Below, piece by piece: positions 11,627 through 20,794 of a DNA stretch of 64,000 nucleotides; position 1 is the stretch's first letter; every line of letters starts with the position of its first letter. The DNA comes from Agromyces cerinus subsp. cerinus (GTDB lineage Bacteria > Actinomycetota > Actinomycetes > Actinomycetales > Microbacteriaceae), in NCBI RefSeq assembly GCF_900142065.1, contig NZ_FSRJ01000001.1, positions 1,116,001 to 1,180,000 of the forward strand. Reading direction: 5' to 3'. Below the pieces are notes generated by a model. That model did not search any database. It was not told the origin of the DNA and worked only from the letters and a program-made list of their open reading frames with translations. The position numbers were made by a program, and so were the translations under genes.

Positions 11627-12810
11627 GCGGGTCGCCCCGCCTGCGCAGGGATGCGCGCGGTGACCCGGAACATGGCGTCGGCGCCGGCCTCGACGAGCAG
11701 CGTGCCGCCGGTGAGCTGCGCACGCTCGCGCATGCCCGGGATCCCGTGCCGGAAGGCGTGCGACTCGGGTGCCGCGGCATCCGCTCGCCTGGCGTTCACG
11801 AGCGAGACCGTGACGCCGTCGGCATCCCAGGCAAGTCCGAGGTGCACGGGTGCGCTGACGTCGCCGTGACGGAGTGCATTGGTGAGGCCTTCCTGTGCGA
11901 TGCGGTAGACCGCGATCTGATGACCGGTGCCGAGCGGCAACCGCTGACCGGTCTCGGAGAAGCGGAGGTCGAGCCCGGCCGCCCGCACCTGGGCGAGCAG
12001 GCCGTCGAGGTCGTCGAGCACAGGCTGCGGGGCACCGGCCTCGTCATGACGGAGTTCGGCGAGGAGCAGGCGCACGTCGCCGAGCGCCCCGCGCGCGACC
12101 CCGGCGATCGTGCCGAGCGCGTCGACCGCCGCTTCGGGCCGGGTCGGTGCGGCGAACCGGGCGCCGTCGGCCTGAGCGATGACGACGGCGAGGGAATGCG
12201 CCACGACATCGTGCATGTCACGTGCGATGCGGTTGCGCTCCTGCTCGACCACGTAGCGGTACTCGACGAGTTCGCGTTCGCGATTCGCGGCCTCCTCGCG
12301 GCGACGCACCTCGCGGGTGTCGCGCACGGATCGCACGAGGAGCCCTGCCGTCCACGAGAGCACCAGCACCGCGATGGATGCGACGAACAGCACGAGCGTC
12401 AGGACGACCATGCTGACGGTGTCCTGCGGACCGATGAACCCGGCGTTGTCGATGAGCGGCTTCGCGACCGCGAGGTAGCCGGTTGCGAACACGGCGCCGA
12501 CGCCGGCCGAGACGAGGCCCAGCCACTTCACCAGGCGCCCGCCGTGCGCGGCCGTGGAGTACAGCACCCCGAGCACCGCGACGTCGTACAACTGCAGGTC
12601 CCGCAGCCACAGCATCTGCATGAGCGCCCCACCCCATGCGAGGCCGAGCGACCAGGCGGGCGAAGCGCGGCGCACCGCGAGGGCGGCCGAGAACGCGAGC
12701 AGCGCGACGATGTCGGCCCACTCGCCGAGCACGGCGAACGGCATGCACACGAACCCGAACACGACGGCGAGCACGATGTCGGTCGTGAGCTTCGCGCGGC
12801 TGATCCTCAT
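11623..12810 (-). CDS. Sensor histidine kinase, NarL-type partner (HisKA_3)
   Basis: This is a kinase of about 395 residues with five or six N-terminal membrane helices and almost no extracellular loops, so it probably senses within the membrane or through its transporter. A coiled linker leads to the HisKA_3 phospho-acceptor RNRIARDMHDVVAHSLAV. The ATPase domain includes IAQEGLTNALRHG (N-box) and GIPGMRERAQLTGG (G-box). ATG 12810 is chosen over longer in-frame starts. A possible promoter TTAACG-N16-GATGAT is seen upstream on the minus strand near 12870-12895. It forms an operon with the response regulator. Confidence 0.93.
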   Translation of the reverse strand: MRISRAKLTTDIVLAVVFGFVCMPFAVLGEWADIVALLAFSAALAVRRASPAWSLGLAWGGALMQMLWLRDLQLYDVAVLGVLYSTAAHGGRLVKWLGLVSAGVGAVFATGYLAVAKPLIDNAGFIGPQDTVSMVVLTLVLFVASIAVLVLSWTAGLLVRSVRDTREVRRREEAANRERELVEYRYVVEQERNRIARDMHDVVAHSLAVVIAQADGARFAAPTRPEAAVDALGTIAGVARGALGDVRLLLAELRHDEAGAPQPVLDDLDGLLAQVRAAGLDLRFSETGQRLPLGTGHQIAVYRIAQEGLTNALRHGDVSAPVHLGLAWDADGVTVSLVNARRADAAAPESHAFRHGIPGMRERAQLTGGTLLVEAGADAMFRVTARIPAQAGRPA

Positions 12811-12937
12811 GGGCACCGATCCACCGTACGCGCTCGTGCGCCGGCGCACCGCAGCGAGCGACCGGAATCATCCTCGAGTCGTACACGGCGTTAACCGGAC
12901 GACCGGCTCCTCACGGCCGCGTCGAACGTCGAACGCC

Positions 12938-13831
12938 TCAGAAACCGAGGCGGCCGAGCTGCTTCGGGTCGCGCTGCCATTCTTTGGCGACCTTCACGTG
13001 CAGCGCCAGGTGCACCTTGCGGCCGAGCAGCCCCTCGATCTGCGCGCGGGCGGTGGTGCCGACCTCTCGCAGTCGCGAACCGCCCTTGCCGATGATGATG
13101 CCCTTCTGGCTGTCGCGCTCGACGTAGAGGTTCGCGTAGATCTCGAGCAGGTCCTTGTCTTCGCGCTCGACCATGTCGTCGACCGTGACCGCGATCGAGT
13201 GCGGAAGCTCGTCGGAGACGCCTTCGAGTGCCGCCTCGCGGATGAACTCGGCGATGCGCTCGCTCGTGTCCTCGTCGGTCAGCGTCTCGGCCGGGTACAG
13301 CGGCTGGTCGGACTCGGGCAGGAGCGCGAGCAGTTCGTCGACCAGCACGTCGAGCTGGTCGCCCTGCGGGGCGGAGACCGGGATGATCGCGGCCCACTCG
13401 CGGAGCTCGGAGACGGCGAGCAGGTGCTCGGCGATCTTCGACTTCGACGCGGCATCCGTCTTCGTGACGATCGCGACCTTCTTGGCCCGCGGGTACTGGT
13501 CGAGCTGCTCGTTGATGAAGCGGTCGCCCGGGCCGATCGGCTCGTTCGCCGGCACGCAGAACGCGATGACGTCGACGTCGCCGAGGGTCGACTGCACGAG
13601 CGCGTTGAGCCGCTCGCCGAGCAGCGTGCGCGGCCGGTGCAGGCCCGGCGTGTCGACGAGGATGATCTGGCCGTGCTCGCGGTGCACGATGCCGCGGATG
13701 GCGCGGCGCGTCGTCTGCGGCTTCGAACTGGTGATCGCGACCTTCTCACCGACGAGGGCGTTGGTGAGCGTGGACTTGCCGACGTTCGGCCGTCCAACGA
13801 ACGAGACGAATCCGGCATGATACTCAGCCAC
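12938..13831 (-). CDS. era: GTPase Era
   Basis: This is a 297-residue ribosome-assembly GTPase that binds the 3' end of 16S rRNA. G1 GRPNVGKST, G2 with TTRRAIRG, G3 DTPGLHRP and G4 TKTD form the N-terminal GTPase. The C-terminal KH domain has GIIIGKGGSRLREVG. The GTG at 13831 is preferred because AAGGA lies six bases upstream. The ATG five codons earlier has no ribosome binding site. The start lies inside the end of the CNNM/CorC gene (8-base overlap). It is the last gene of the conserved hrcA-to-era run. Confidence 0.97.
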   Translation of the reverse strand: MAEYHAGFVSFVGRPNVGKSTLTNALVGEKVAITSSKPQTTRRAIRGIVHREHGQIILVDTPGLHRPRTLLGERLNALVQSTLGDVDVIAFCVPANEPIGPGDRFINEQLDQYPRAKKVAIVTKTDAASKSKIAEHLLAVSELREWAAIIPVSAPQGDQLDVLVDELLALLPESDQPLYPAETLTDEDTSERIAEFIREAALEGVSDELPHSIAVTVDDMVEREDKDLLEIYANLYVERDSQKGIIIGKGGSRLREVGTTARAQIEGLLGRKVHLALHVKVAKEWQRDPKQLGRLGF

Positions 13832-15140
13832 GGGAGTTCCTTCCATCGGTGTCGCTCGACTCGAACGCGCTCTGCACGTCGATGAGCGCCTGGTCGCGCT
13901 CGACGAGGATCGTCGAGATGCGCTTGCGTCTGCCTTCGGTGCGCTCGGCCTCGAGCACGAGCCCCGAGACCGTGACCCGCTCGCCGGGCTGGGCGAGGCG
14001 CCCGAGCTCCTTCGCGAGCAGCCCGCCCACCGAGTCGACGTCGTCGTCTTCGATGTCGAGCCCGAAGAGTTCGCCGAGCTCGTCGATCGGGAGTCGCGCG
14101 TTCACGCGGAACCGCCCACCGCCGAGGTCTTCGACCTGGGCGGCCTCGCGGTCGTACTCGTCGGCGATGTCGCCCACGAGCTCCTCGATCACGTCTTCGA
14201 GGGTGACGAGGCCGGCGATGCCGCCGTACTCGTCGACCACCATCGCGAGGTGGTTCGACTCGAGCTGCATCCGGCGCAGCAGCGCGTCGGCCTTCATCGA
14301 CTCGGGCACGAACAGTGCCGGACGCACCAGCTCGCCGACCGTCAGCCCCTCGGCGTCGAGCGGGCGTTCGAAGCCGAGTCGGGCGAGATCGCGCAGGTAG
14401 AGCACGCCCGTGACGTCATCGGCATCGCGCTCGATCACGGGGATGCGCGAGTACCCGGCCTTCAGGAACAGGGCCATCGCGTGCGGCAGATGCGCCGCGG
14501 CCTCGATCGTGACCATGTCGGTGCGGGGCACCATGACCTCGCGCACGACGGTGTCGTTGAACTCGAAGATCGAGTGGATGAGCTCGCGATCGCCCTCTTC
14601 GAGCACGTCGAGCTCGGTGGCCTCGTCGACCATGCTGAGCAGCTGCTCTTCGCTCGAGACGCCCGCGAAGCGGATTCGGCCGGGCGTCACGCGATTGCCG
14701 AGCGAGACGAGCGCGCCCGCGAGCGGGCCGAGCAGCACCCGCAAGAAGTGCACGAGCGGTGCCGTCAATCGCAGCACCGTCTCGGCGTTCACACGGCCGA
14801 CGCTGCGAGGACTCGCGCCGACGAGCACGAACGAGACGGCGGTCATGATGAGCGCCGAGTAGAGCAGCACGAGCCACACGTTGTCGAGGAACGACGCGAA
14901 GGCGAGGGTCACGAGCACCGCCGCGGTCGTCTCCGCGATGATGCGCATGAAGTTCACCGCGTTGACGTGCGCCCCGGTGTCGTCGGCGATCGCGAGCAAC
15001 GATCGCTTCGCACGCGACTCGAGCGCGAGCTCCGTCACGTCGGCGCGGGAGCTCGACGCGATCGCCGAGTCGACGGCGGCCATGAGACCGCCGAACGCGA
15101 CGAGCACGAAGGCCGCGCCGAGGAAGAGCCAGGGCTGCAT
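13824..15140 (-). CDS. CNNM/CorC-HlyC family membrane protein with CBS pair
   Basis: This protein has 438 residues. The N-terminal DUF21/CNNM domain has four hydrophobic segments (about residues 1-190) beginning FLGAAFVLVAFGGLMAAVDSA. A CBS pair follows (about 205-330; MVPRTDMVTIEAAA, LVTLEDVIEELVGDI). The C-terminal CorC_HlyC domain (about 345-425) includes LPIDELGELFGL. Family members are linked to Mg/Co homeostasis; older names are hemolysin-like or TlyC. The start at 15140 lies two bases after the ybeY stop. It is always found between ybeY and era in this order in actinobacteria. Confidence 0.93.
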   Translation of the reverse strand: MQPWLFLGAAFVLVAFGGLMAAVDSAIASSSRADVTELALESRAKRSLLAIADDTGAHVNAVNFMRIIAETTAAVLVTLAFASFLDNVWLVLLYSALIMTAVSFVLVGASPRSVGRVNAETVLRLTAPLVHFLRVLLGPLAGALVSLGNRVTPGRIRFAGVSSEEQLLSMVDEATELDVLEEGDRELIHSIFEFNDTVVREVMVPRTDMVTIEAAAHLPHAMALFLKAGYSRIPVIERDADDVTGVLYLRDLARLGFERPLDAEGLTVGELVRPALFVPESMKADALLRRMQLESNHLAMVVDEYGGIAGLVTLEDVIEELVGDIADEYDREAAQVEDLGGGRFRVNARLPIDELGELFGLDIEDDDVDSVGGLLAKELGRLAQPGERVTVSGLVLEAERTEGRRKRISTILVERDQALIDVQSAFESSDTDGRNSRG

Positions 15141-15142
15141 GG

Positions 15143-15604
15143 TCAGCGGCGCCGCTCCTGCATGGAGAATCCGACGAGGATGTCGCGCTGCACGCCGAAC
15201 ATCTCCTTCTCCTCTGCCGGCTCGGCGTGGTCGAAGCCGAGCAGGTGGAGGATGCCGTGGGTCGTCAGCAGCAGCAGCTCGTCGATGAGCTGATGACCCG
15301 CCGCGCGCGCCTGCGACTCGGCGACCTGCGGGCACAGCACGATGTCGCCGAGCAGCCCGGCGGGGGTCGGCGCGTCATCGGTGCCCGGGCGCAGCTCGTC
15401 CATCGGGAAGCTCAGCACGTCGGTCGGGCCGGGCTCGTCCATCCACTGCACGTGCAGCTGTTCCATGGCGCCCTCGTCGACGAGCACGATGGCGATCTCG
15501 GCGTCGGGATGCACGTGCATGGCGTCGAGCGCGTAGACGGCGAGCCGTTGGATGGCGGCCTCGTCGACCTCGATCGCGGACTCGTTGTTGATCTCGATGC
15601 TCAT
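15143..15604 (-). CDS. ybeY: Endoribonuclease YbeY (rRNA maturation factor)
   Basis: This 153-residue metal-dependent RNase acts in 16S rRNA 3'-end maturation and 70S quality control. The zinc motif HGxLHLxGxDH is present as [17 protein letters not shown] near residue 115, with the preceding [10 protein letters not shown]. Length is typical. The ATG overlaps the phoH stop (ATGA). The gene is read from the same operon as phoH and the CNNM/CorC gene. Confidence 0.97.
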   Translation of the reverse strand: MSIEINNESAIEVDEAAIQRLAVYALDAMHVHPDAEIAIVLVDEGAMEQLHVQWMDEPGPTDVLSFPMDELRPGTDDAPTPAGLLGDIVLCPQVAESQARAAGHQLIDELLLLTTHGILHLLGFDHAEPAEEKEMFGVQRDILVGFSMQERRR

Positions 15605-16731
15605 GCCTTGCCCTTCCTCGGCAGGTGGTCGCGGGGGCCGCCGCCGCGCCGCTCGGCGCGGTTGGCGAACTCGCGCGCCTGATCGCGCTCGAAGCGCTGC
15701 GCCTGCTGGCGCTGGTCGTACTCGGTGTAGGCGTCGACGATGCGGCCGACGAGGGTGTGCCGCACGACGTCGTCGCTCGTGAGCCGCACGAACTCGATGT
15801 CGTCGACGTGGTCGAGGATGCGCGTGACGAGCCGGAGGCCGCTGGAACCCGTCGGCAGGTCGACCTGGGTGATGTCGCCCGTGACGACCATGCGCGAGCC
15901 GAACCCGAGGCGGGTGAGGAACATCTTCATCTGCTCGGGCGAGGTGTTCTGCGCCTCGTCGAGCACGACGAACGAGTCGTTGAGGGTGCGGCCGCGCATG
16001 TAGGCCAGCGGGGCGACCTCGATGGTTCCCGAGGCGAGCAGCTTCGGCACGAGCTCGGGGTCCATCATTTCGTTCAGGGCATCGTAGAGCGGGCGCAGGT
16101 AGGGGTCGATCTTGTCGGTGAGCGTGCCGGGCAGGAAGCCCAGTCGCTCGCCGGCCTCGACCGCCGGGCGCGTCAGGATGATGCGGCTGACCTCCTTGCG
16201 TTGCAGCGCCTGCACCGCCTTGGCCATCGCGAGATACGTCTTGCCGGTGCCGGCGGGGCCGATGCCGAAGACGATGGTGTGCTCATCGATGGCGTCGACG
16301 TAGCGGCGCTGGCCCTCGGTCTTCGGCCGGATGGTCTTGCCCCGGCTCGAGACGATGACCTGCCCGAGCAGCTCGGACGGCTTGGCATTGGGATCGGCGT
16401 CGAGCATTCGGGCCGAGCTCCTCACTTCGGTGGGGGTGGGGTCCTGCCCGCTGCGCACGAGCTCGAGCAGTTCCTCGATGAGTCGGCGCACGTGCATGCG
16501 CCCTTCGTCGTCGCCGCGAATGGCGATCTCATTGCCGCGCACGTGCACCTGCACGCCCGGATATTCGCGCTGCACCTGGGTGAGCAGGCGGTCCTGCGGA
16601 CCGAGCAGTCGCACCATGGCGATGCCGTCGATGCTGAGCCGCTCCTCGTCCGAGTCGACGCCGAGCCGCTCCTCGTCTGGCGTCGGGGCCGCTGCTTCGG
16701 CGAATTCGCCGTTCGGGTCACTCTCCGGCAA
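15601..16731 (-). CDS. phoH: PhoH-family P-loop ATPase, TTG start
   Basis: This is a 376-residue PhoH/PhoL-type ATPase, probably acting on RNA; the pairing with ybeY is near-universal. Walker [14 protein letters not shown] lies near residue 150 and Walker [11 protein letters not shown] near 255, followed by the family motif GDITQVDLP. The start is the TTG at 16731: a perfect GGAGG (bases 16738-16742) lies six bases upstream inside the end of the HIT gene, and no ATG or GTG fits as well. An in-frame 27-bp duplication (copies at 16636-16650 and 16663-16677) encodes a repeated Asp-Glu-Glu-Arg-Leu in the N-terminal region. Confidence 0.93.
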   Translation of the reverse strand: MPESDPNGEFAEAAAPTPDEERLGVDSDEERLSIDGIAMVRLLGPQDRLLTQVQREYPGVQVHVRGNEIAIRGDDEGRMHVRRLIEELLELVRSGQDPTPTEVRSSARMLDADPNAKPSELLGQVIVSSRGKTIRPKTEGQRRYVDAIDEHTIVFGIGPAGTGKTYLAMAKAVQALQRKEVSRIILTRPAVEAGERLGFLPGTLTDKIDPYLRPLYDALNEMMDPELVPKLLASGTIEVAPLAYMRGRTLNDSFVVLDEAQNTSPEQMKMFLTRLGFGSRMVVTGDITQVDLPTGSSGLRLVTRILDHVDDIEFVRLTSDDVVRHTLVGRIVDAYTEYDQRQQAQRFERDQAREFANRAERRGGGPRDHLPRKGKA

Positions 16732-17080
16732 GCGTGGCCTCCTCGAGGCCGCCGGCCAGGACGTGCGCGTGCACGTGGAAGATCGTCTGGCCCGCGGCGG
16801 CGCCGGTGTTGAAGACGAGGCGGAACTGGCCGTCGGCGAGCTCGACGGCGATGCCGTTGGCGACCTCGACGAGTTCGGCGAGCAACCCCGGGTCGCCCGC
16901 GGCGAGCTCGACGACGTCACGGTAGTCCCCCGACTTCGGGGTGACGACGACGTGCACGGGCGCCTTCGGCGCGATGTCGTGGAACGCGATGACGCGATCG
17001 GTCTCTGCGACCACGCGCGCGGGGATCTCACGGGCGGCGATGCGCTCGAAGAGGGTCGGTTCTGCGCGTGACTCGGTCAT
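16718..17080 (-). CDS. HIT-family (HINT-like) nucleotide-binding protein
   Basis: This is a 120-residue purine-nucleoside phosphoramidase-type protein. The histidine triad HVHAHVLAG lies at about residues 100-108, and a TLFERIAAREIPA start motif is present. The ATG at 17080 is preceded six bases upstream by a TACGAT -10 element (17087-17092), suggesting a leaderless promoter for the HIT-phoH-ybeY group. The last 14 bases overlap the phoH TTG start. Confidence 0.95.
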   Translation of the reverse strand: MTESRAEPTLFERIAAREIPARVVAETDRVIAFHDIAPKAPVHVVVTPKSGDYRDVVELAAGDPGLLAELVEVANGIAVELADGQFRLVFNTGAAAGQTIFHVHAHVLAGGLEEATLAGE

Positions 17081-17104
17081 GACTCCATCGTAGCGACGGA
17101 TGCC

Positions 17105-17839
17105 TCACCACCGCCCGAGCGCGGCGTTGAGCACCGCGATCGCCGCCGGCCCCGCGGTCGAGGTGCGCAGCACGGATGCCCCGAGCCGCACGGGCTCGGC
17201 TCCGGCGGCGACGAGCCGCTCGATCTCGGCCGGCGAGATGCCGCCCTCGGGGCCGACGACGAGTGCGAGATCACGCCCGTCGGGTCGGATGTCGGTGAGC
17301 AGCGCCGTCGCGGTCGGCTCGAGCAGCAGCATCCGCTGGCCCTCGAGGCGCTCGGCGAGCTGCCCGGTCGTCGTGACCGGTGCGACGGCCGGCAGCCAGG
17401 CGCGGATCGACTGCTTGACCGCTTCGCGCACGATGGTCGCCCATCGCTGACGGCCCTTCTCGGCCTTCGGACCCTCCCAGCGGGAGACCGAGCGGCTCGC
17501 CGCCCAGGGCACGATGGCGTCGACGCCGAGCTCGGTCGCGGCCTGCACGGCGAGTTCGTCGCGGTCCCCCTTCGCAAGCGCCTGCACGAGGGTGATGCGC
17601 GGCGATGCCGCCTCTTCGACGAGCACCTCGTCGACCTCGAGCTCGAGCTCGCGGGCGCCGGTCGACGCCACGGCGCCGTGCACGAGCGTGCCGCGGCCGT
17701 CGCCGATCGCGATGCGCTCACCCGCCCGCACTCGCGAGACCGTGACGGCATGACGTGCCTCGTCGCCCGTGAGGGCCACGGTCGCGCCGGGCGCGACGGC
17801 GGCGAGATCGAGCGACTCGTCGAGGTAGAGGTGGCTCAC
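17105..17839 (-). CDS. rsmE: 16S rRNA m3U1498 methyltransferase RsmE
   Basis: This is a 244-residue SPOUT-class methyltransferase. The N-terminal PUA-like region has TGDEARHAVTVSRVRAGERI, and the knotted C-terminal domain has LALVVGPEGGISPAEIERL and LGASVLRTSTAGPAAIAVL, both RsmE hallmarks for AdoMet binding. It is encoded 12 bases after dnaJ in the same operon, the usual actinobacterial order. Confidence 0.96.
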   Translation of the reverse strand: MSHLYLDESLDLAAVAPGATVALTGDEARHAVTVSRVRAGERIAIGDGRGTLVHGAVASTGARELELEVDEVLVEEAASPRITLVQALAKGDRDELAVQAATELGVDAIVPWAASRSVSRWEGPKAEKGRQRWATIVREAVKQSIRAWLPAVAPVTTTGQLAERLEGQRMLLLEPTATALLTDIRPDGRDLALVVGPEGGISPAEIERLVAAGAEPVRLGASVLRTSTAGPAAIAVLNAALGRW

Positions 17840-17851
17840 CGCAGCATCCGC

Positions 17852-18952
17852 CTAACCGAGGAACCGGTCGCGCAGGCGGGCGAAGATGCCCTGCTGGAAG
17901 TGGCTGAGCTCGGGCGCGGGCGCCTTCTTCGATGCGGCGAACTGCTGCATGAGGTCGCGCTCCTTCGACGAGAGCTTGGTCGGCGTGACCACCTGGATGC
18001 CGACCTTGAGGTCGCCGCGGCCGGAACCGCGCAGCCGCGAGACTCCCCGGTCTTTCACCGTGAGGATCTCGCCGCTCTGGAGGCCGGGCTTGAGCTCGAC
18101 GTCGACATCGCCGTCGAGTGCGGCGACCTTGGCGTGCGTGCCGAGGATCGCGTCGGTCATCGAGACCTCGAGGGTGCAGAGGAGGTCATCGCCGTTGCGG
18201 CTGAAGACGTCGTGGTTCTTGACCTTGATCTCGAGGTAGAGGTCGCCGTTGGGGCCGCCGGCGGGGCCGGCCTCACCCGAGCCGGGCATCTGCAGGCGCA
18301 CGCCCGTGTCGACGCCGGCGGGGATGTCGACCGGCACGGTGCGGCGGGCGCGCACGCGGCCCTGACCCTGGCAGGTCACGCAGGGCGTCGCGATGACGGT
18401 GCCGTAGCCGCGGCAGGTGCCGCAGGGGCTCGAGGTCATGACATTGCCGAGGAGCGAGCGCACCGAGCGCTGGATCGACCCGGTGCCGTGGCAGATGTCG
18501 CACGTGACGGGCGAGGTGCCCGGCTGGCAGCACGAGCCGTGACACGTCTCGCAGGTCACCGCGGTGTCGACCTCGATGTCGCGGTGCGTGCCGAAGATGA
18601 CCTCGTCGAGGCCCACCTCGACCCGCAGCAGCGCGTCCTGACCGCGTTCACGCCGTGAGCGGGGTCCGCGGCTCTGCTGGCCGGCCCCGAAGAACGTCTC
18701 GAAGATGTCCCCGAAGCCGCCGAAGTTCTGGCCGCCGCCGAAGCCGCCCTGGTCGCCGAGGTCGTACTGCTGGCGCTGTTTCGGGTCTGAGAGCACGTCG
18801 TACGCGTGCGTGACCGATTTGAAGCGCTCGGATGCCTCGGCGCCCGGGTTGACGTCGGGGTGGAGTTCGCGCGCGAGACGGCGGTAGGCCTTCTTGATCT
18901 CGTCGGGGGTTGCGTCGTGGGAGACGCCGAGGACCTCGTAGTGGTCGGCCAC
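17852..18952 (-). CDS. dnaJ: Chaperone DnaJ (DnaJ2 type, adjacent to hrcA)
   Basis: This is a 366-residue class I J-protein, co-chaperone of DnaK. The J domain (residues 1-70) has the HPD motif in [11 protein letters not shown], then a Gly/Phe region, a zinc domain (about 130-210) and the C-terminal substrate domain. Of the four CxxCxGxG modules, the first reads CETCHGSC, with Cys replacing the last Gly and another Cys directly after; the other three are canonical. The GTG at 18952 is chosen because the J domain starts right there and AAGGA lies ten bases upstream. It is co-transcribed with hrcA and so probably under CIRCE/HrcA control. Confidence 0.96.
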   Translation of the reverse strand: MADHYEVLGVSHDATPDEIKKAYRRLARELHPDVNPGAEASERFKSVTHAYDVLSDPKQRQQYDLGDQGGFGGGQNFGGFGDIFETFFGAGQQSRGPRSRRERGQDALLRVEVGLDEVIFGTHRDIEVDTAVTCETCHGSCCQPGTSPVTCDICHGTGSIQRSVRSLLGNVMTSSPCGTCRGYGTVIATPCVTCQGQGRVRARRTVPVDIPAGVDTGVRLQMPGSGEAGPAGGPNGDLYLEIKVKNHDVFSRNGDDLLCTLEVSMTDAILGTHAKVAALDGDVDVELKPGLQSGEILTVKDRGVSRLRGSGRGDLKVGIQVVTPTKLSSKERDLMQQFAASKKAPAPELSHFQQGIFARLRDRFLG

Positions 18953-19007
18953 GGAGGGCTTGTCCTTTCGATTGCCGGATGCCGGTCGCAAGCGACGGGC
19001 GGCGGGT

Positions 19008-20030
19008 TCAGTTCTCGCCGAGCGTTCGGGAGAGGTAACGGGCGACGGCGCGGACGGCCGCCATGCTGTGGGAGTAGTCCATGCGGGTGGGTCCGACGAT
19101 GCCGAGGCGCGAGATGTCGCGTCCCGGGATCGCGAACGCGCTCGAGACGACCGAGGTCTCGCCCAGGCCGAACGAGGCGTTCTCGCGCCCGATGCGCACC
19201 GTCACGGCGTGCTCGTCGGTCGCCATCTCGCCGAAGAGCTTCAGCAGCACCACCTGCTCTTCGATCGCCTCGATCACGCCGAGGATGGAGCCGGCGAAGT
19301 CCTGCTCGGTGCGCACGAGGTTCGCCGCTCCGGCGACCACGAGGCGATCCTGCCGCTGCGCGCGGGCCTGTTCGGCGAGCGTCGCCGCGAGGGTGTGCAG
19401 CACGGCCGCGTGGCGCGGGTCGACGTTGTCGATCTCGCCCGACAGCGCATCCGCGGCATCCGCCATCGCCCGGCCGCCGGCGATCTCGTTGAGTCGCACG
19501 CGAAGGTCGCCGAGCGTCTGCTCGTCGACGGGCTCCTCGAGTTCGGCGAGACGCTGCTCGACCTGCCCGGAGTCGGTGATGAGGATGCACAGCACCCGCT
19601 CGGGGGCCAGCGCGATGAGCTCGACGTGACGCACGCGCGCGCTGCCGAAGCTCGGATACTGCACGACCGCGAGCTGATTGGTGAGCTGGGCGATGAGTCG
19701 CACCGTGCGCGCGAGCAGTTCGTCGAGGTCGCTCGATTCGCCGAGGAACGTCTCGATGGCCTGCCGTTGGGCGCCGCTGAGCGGCCGCACGTCGGTGAGC
19801 TGGTCGACGAAGACGCGGTAGCCCTTGTCGGTCGGGATGCGGCCCGACGAGGTGTGCGGGGCCGCGATCAGCTCTTCTTCTTCGAGCAGTGCCATATCGT
19901 TGCGGATCGTCGCGGCGGAGACGCCGAAGGCGTGCCGCTCGACGATCGACTTCGAGCCGACGGGTTCGCGCGACGCGACATAGTCCTGCACGATCGCGCG
20001 CAGAACCGCGAGGCTGCGTTCGGAGACCAT
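19008..20030 (-). CDS. hrcA: Heat-inducible transcription repressor HrcA
   Basis: This is a 340-residue repressor of the class I heat-shock regulon. The N-terminal winged helix [20 protein letters not shown] and [15 protein letters not shown] match the family closely. The ATG at 20030 is preferred over the one at 20048. It gives the canonical N-terminus and has GGAGG 11 bases upstream, while the earlier ATG lies only three bases from the CIRCE operator with no ribosome binding site. The protein should bind the CIRCE at 20052-20078 and repress its own hrcA-dnaJ operon. Confidence 0.96.
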   Translation of the reverse strand: MVSERSLAVLRAIVQDYVASREPVGSKSIVERHAFGVSAATIRNDMALLEEEELIAAPHTSSGRIPTDKGYRVFVDQLTDVRPLSGAQRQAIETFLGESSDLDELLARTVRLIAQLTNQLAVVQYPSFGSARVRHVELIALAPERVLCILITDSGQVEQRLAELEEPVDEQTLGDLRVRLNEIAGGRAMADAADALSGEIDNVDPRHAAVLHTLAATLAEQARAQRQDRLVVAGAANLVRTEQDFAGSILGVIEAIEEQVVLLKLFGEMATDEHAVTVRIGRENASFGLGETSVVSSAFAIPGRDISRLGIVGPTRMDYSHSMAAVRAVARYLSRTLGEN

Positions 20031-20051
20031 TTCCTCGCTTCCCTCCATCGT

Positions 20052-20078
20052 TTAGCACTCGTTCTGAGTGAGTGCTAA
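20052..20078. promoter_or_regulatory. Perfect CIRCE operator
   Basis: TTAGCACTC (20052-20060), a 9-base spacer, then GAGTGCTAA (20070-20078) is an exact match to the CIRCE element bound by HrcA. On the minus strand a TATGAT -10 hexamer (20078-20083) abuts the operator, so a bound repressor would block the hrcA promoter directly. No -35 of note is seen. Confidence 0.97.
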
Positions 20079-20226
20079 TCATATCGCGCCATCCCGTGAC
20101 ACGGCCGTTGCCAGCCGCTGGGCGCGGCGCTAGCTTATGGGTATCCCCCGCGAGTCACCCCCTGGCTGCGATCCCCCGTCGCGCGAGATGCGGTTCATCT
20201 GAGAGCCCCCGAAAGGCACGCACCCC

Positions 20227-20658
20227 ATGACCGATTCCAACACCCCTGCCCCCGATCCCGACGCCCAGCCGACTCCGCCGCCCGCCGCGCCGCAGGGGGC
20301 GCCTGCAGGCGCACCGCAGGCGGCCGCAGCAGCACCCCTCTCCCAGGAGCAGGACGTGCAGTGGGGTGCCTTCGCCCATCTCGGCGGCGTGGTCGGGTTC
20401 CTCCCGTCGCTCATCATCTGGCTGATCTTCAAGGATCGCGGCCCGTTCACGAACACCGAGGCGAAGGAGGCGCTGAACTTCCAGATCACGATCCTCATCG
20501 CCTACGTCGTGGGCTCGATCCTCACGGTCATCCTCATCGGCGTCTTCATCGTCTGGGCCGCCTGGATCGTGAGCGTCGTCTTCTCGATCATCGCCTTCCT
20601 CAAGGCGAAGGACGGCCAGCACTACCGCTACCCGTTCGCCATCCGCCTCATCAAGTAG
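20227..20658 (+). CDS. DUF4870 membrane protein with proline/alanine-rich N-terminus
   Basis: This encodes 143 residues. The first 35 are low-complexity Pro/Ala, followed by the DUF4870 core: WGAFAHLGGVVGFLPSLIIW, an NTEAKEALNFQITI segment and three hydrophobic helices, ending GQHYRYPFAIRLI. Such proteins are small Tic20-like membrane proteins of unknown function. It is followed by a paralogue 137 bases downstream, with a terminator between. GAAAGG lies ten bases before the ATG. Confidence 0.85.
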   Translation: MTDSNTPAPDPDAQPTPPPAAPQGAPAGAPQAAAAAPLSQEQDVQWGAFAHLGGVVGFLPSLIIWLIFKDRGPFTNTEAKEALNFQITILIAYVVGSILTVILIGVFIVWAAWIVSVVFSIIAFLKAKDGQHYRYPFAIRLIK

Positions 20659-20670
20659 CAGGCCGGCACC

Positions 20671-20705
20671 GAGCGCGCCGGGCTGGGTCTTCACCCGGCG
20701 CGCTC
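20671..20705 (+). terminator. Terminator between the two DUF4870 genes
   Basis: There is a perfect 12-bp stem GAGCGCGCCGGG / CCCGGCGCGCTC (20671-20682 and 20694-20705) with an 11-base loop, 12 bases after the first DUF4870 stop. A smaller hairpin CTCGCC-tcac-GGCGAG (20762-20777) sits just before the ribosome binding site of the second gene. Confidence 0.85.
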
Positions 20706-20794
20706 TGCTGTGCCAGCATGAGAGTGCCTCGAACTTCGCCCATCGGGCGACGAGACCGAACCTCGCCTCACGGCGAGCCGACCAAGGAGACATC

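Noticed and set aside
12811..12937. Terminator after era
   Set aside because: Only direct repeats (CGAACGTCGAACG) and short CCGG pairs are seen, with no stable stem.
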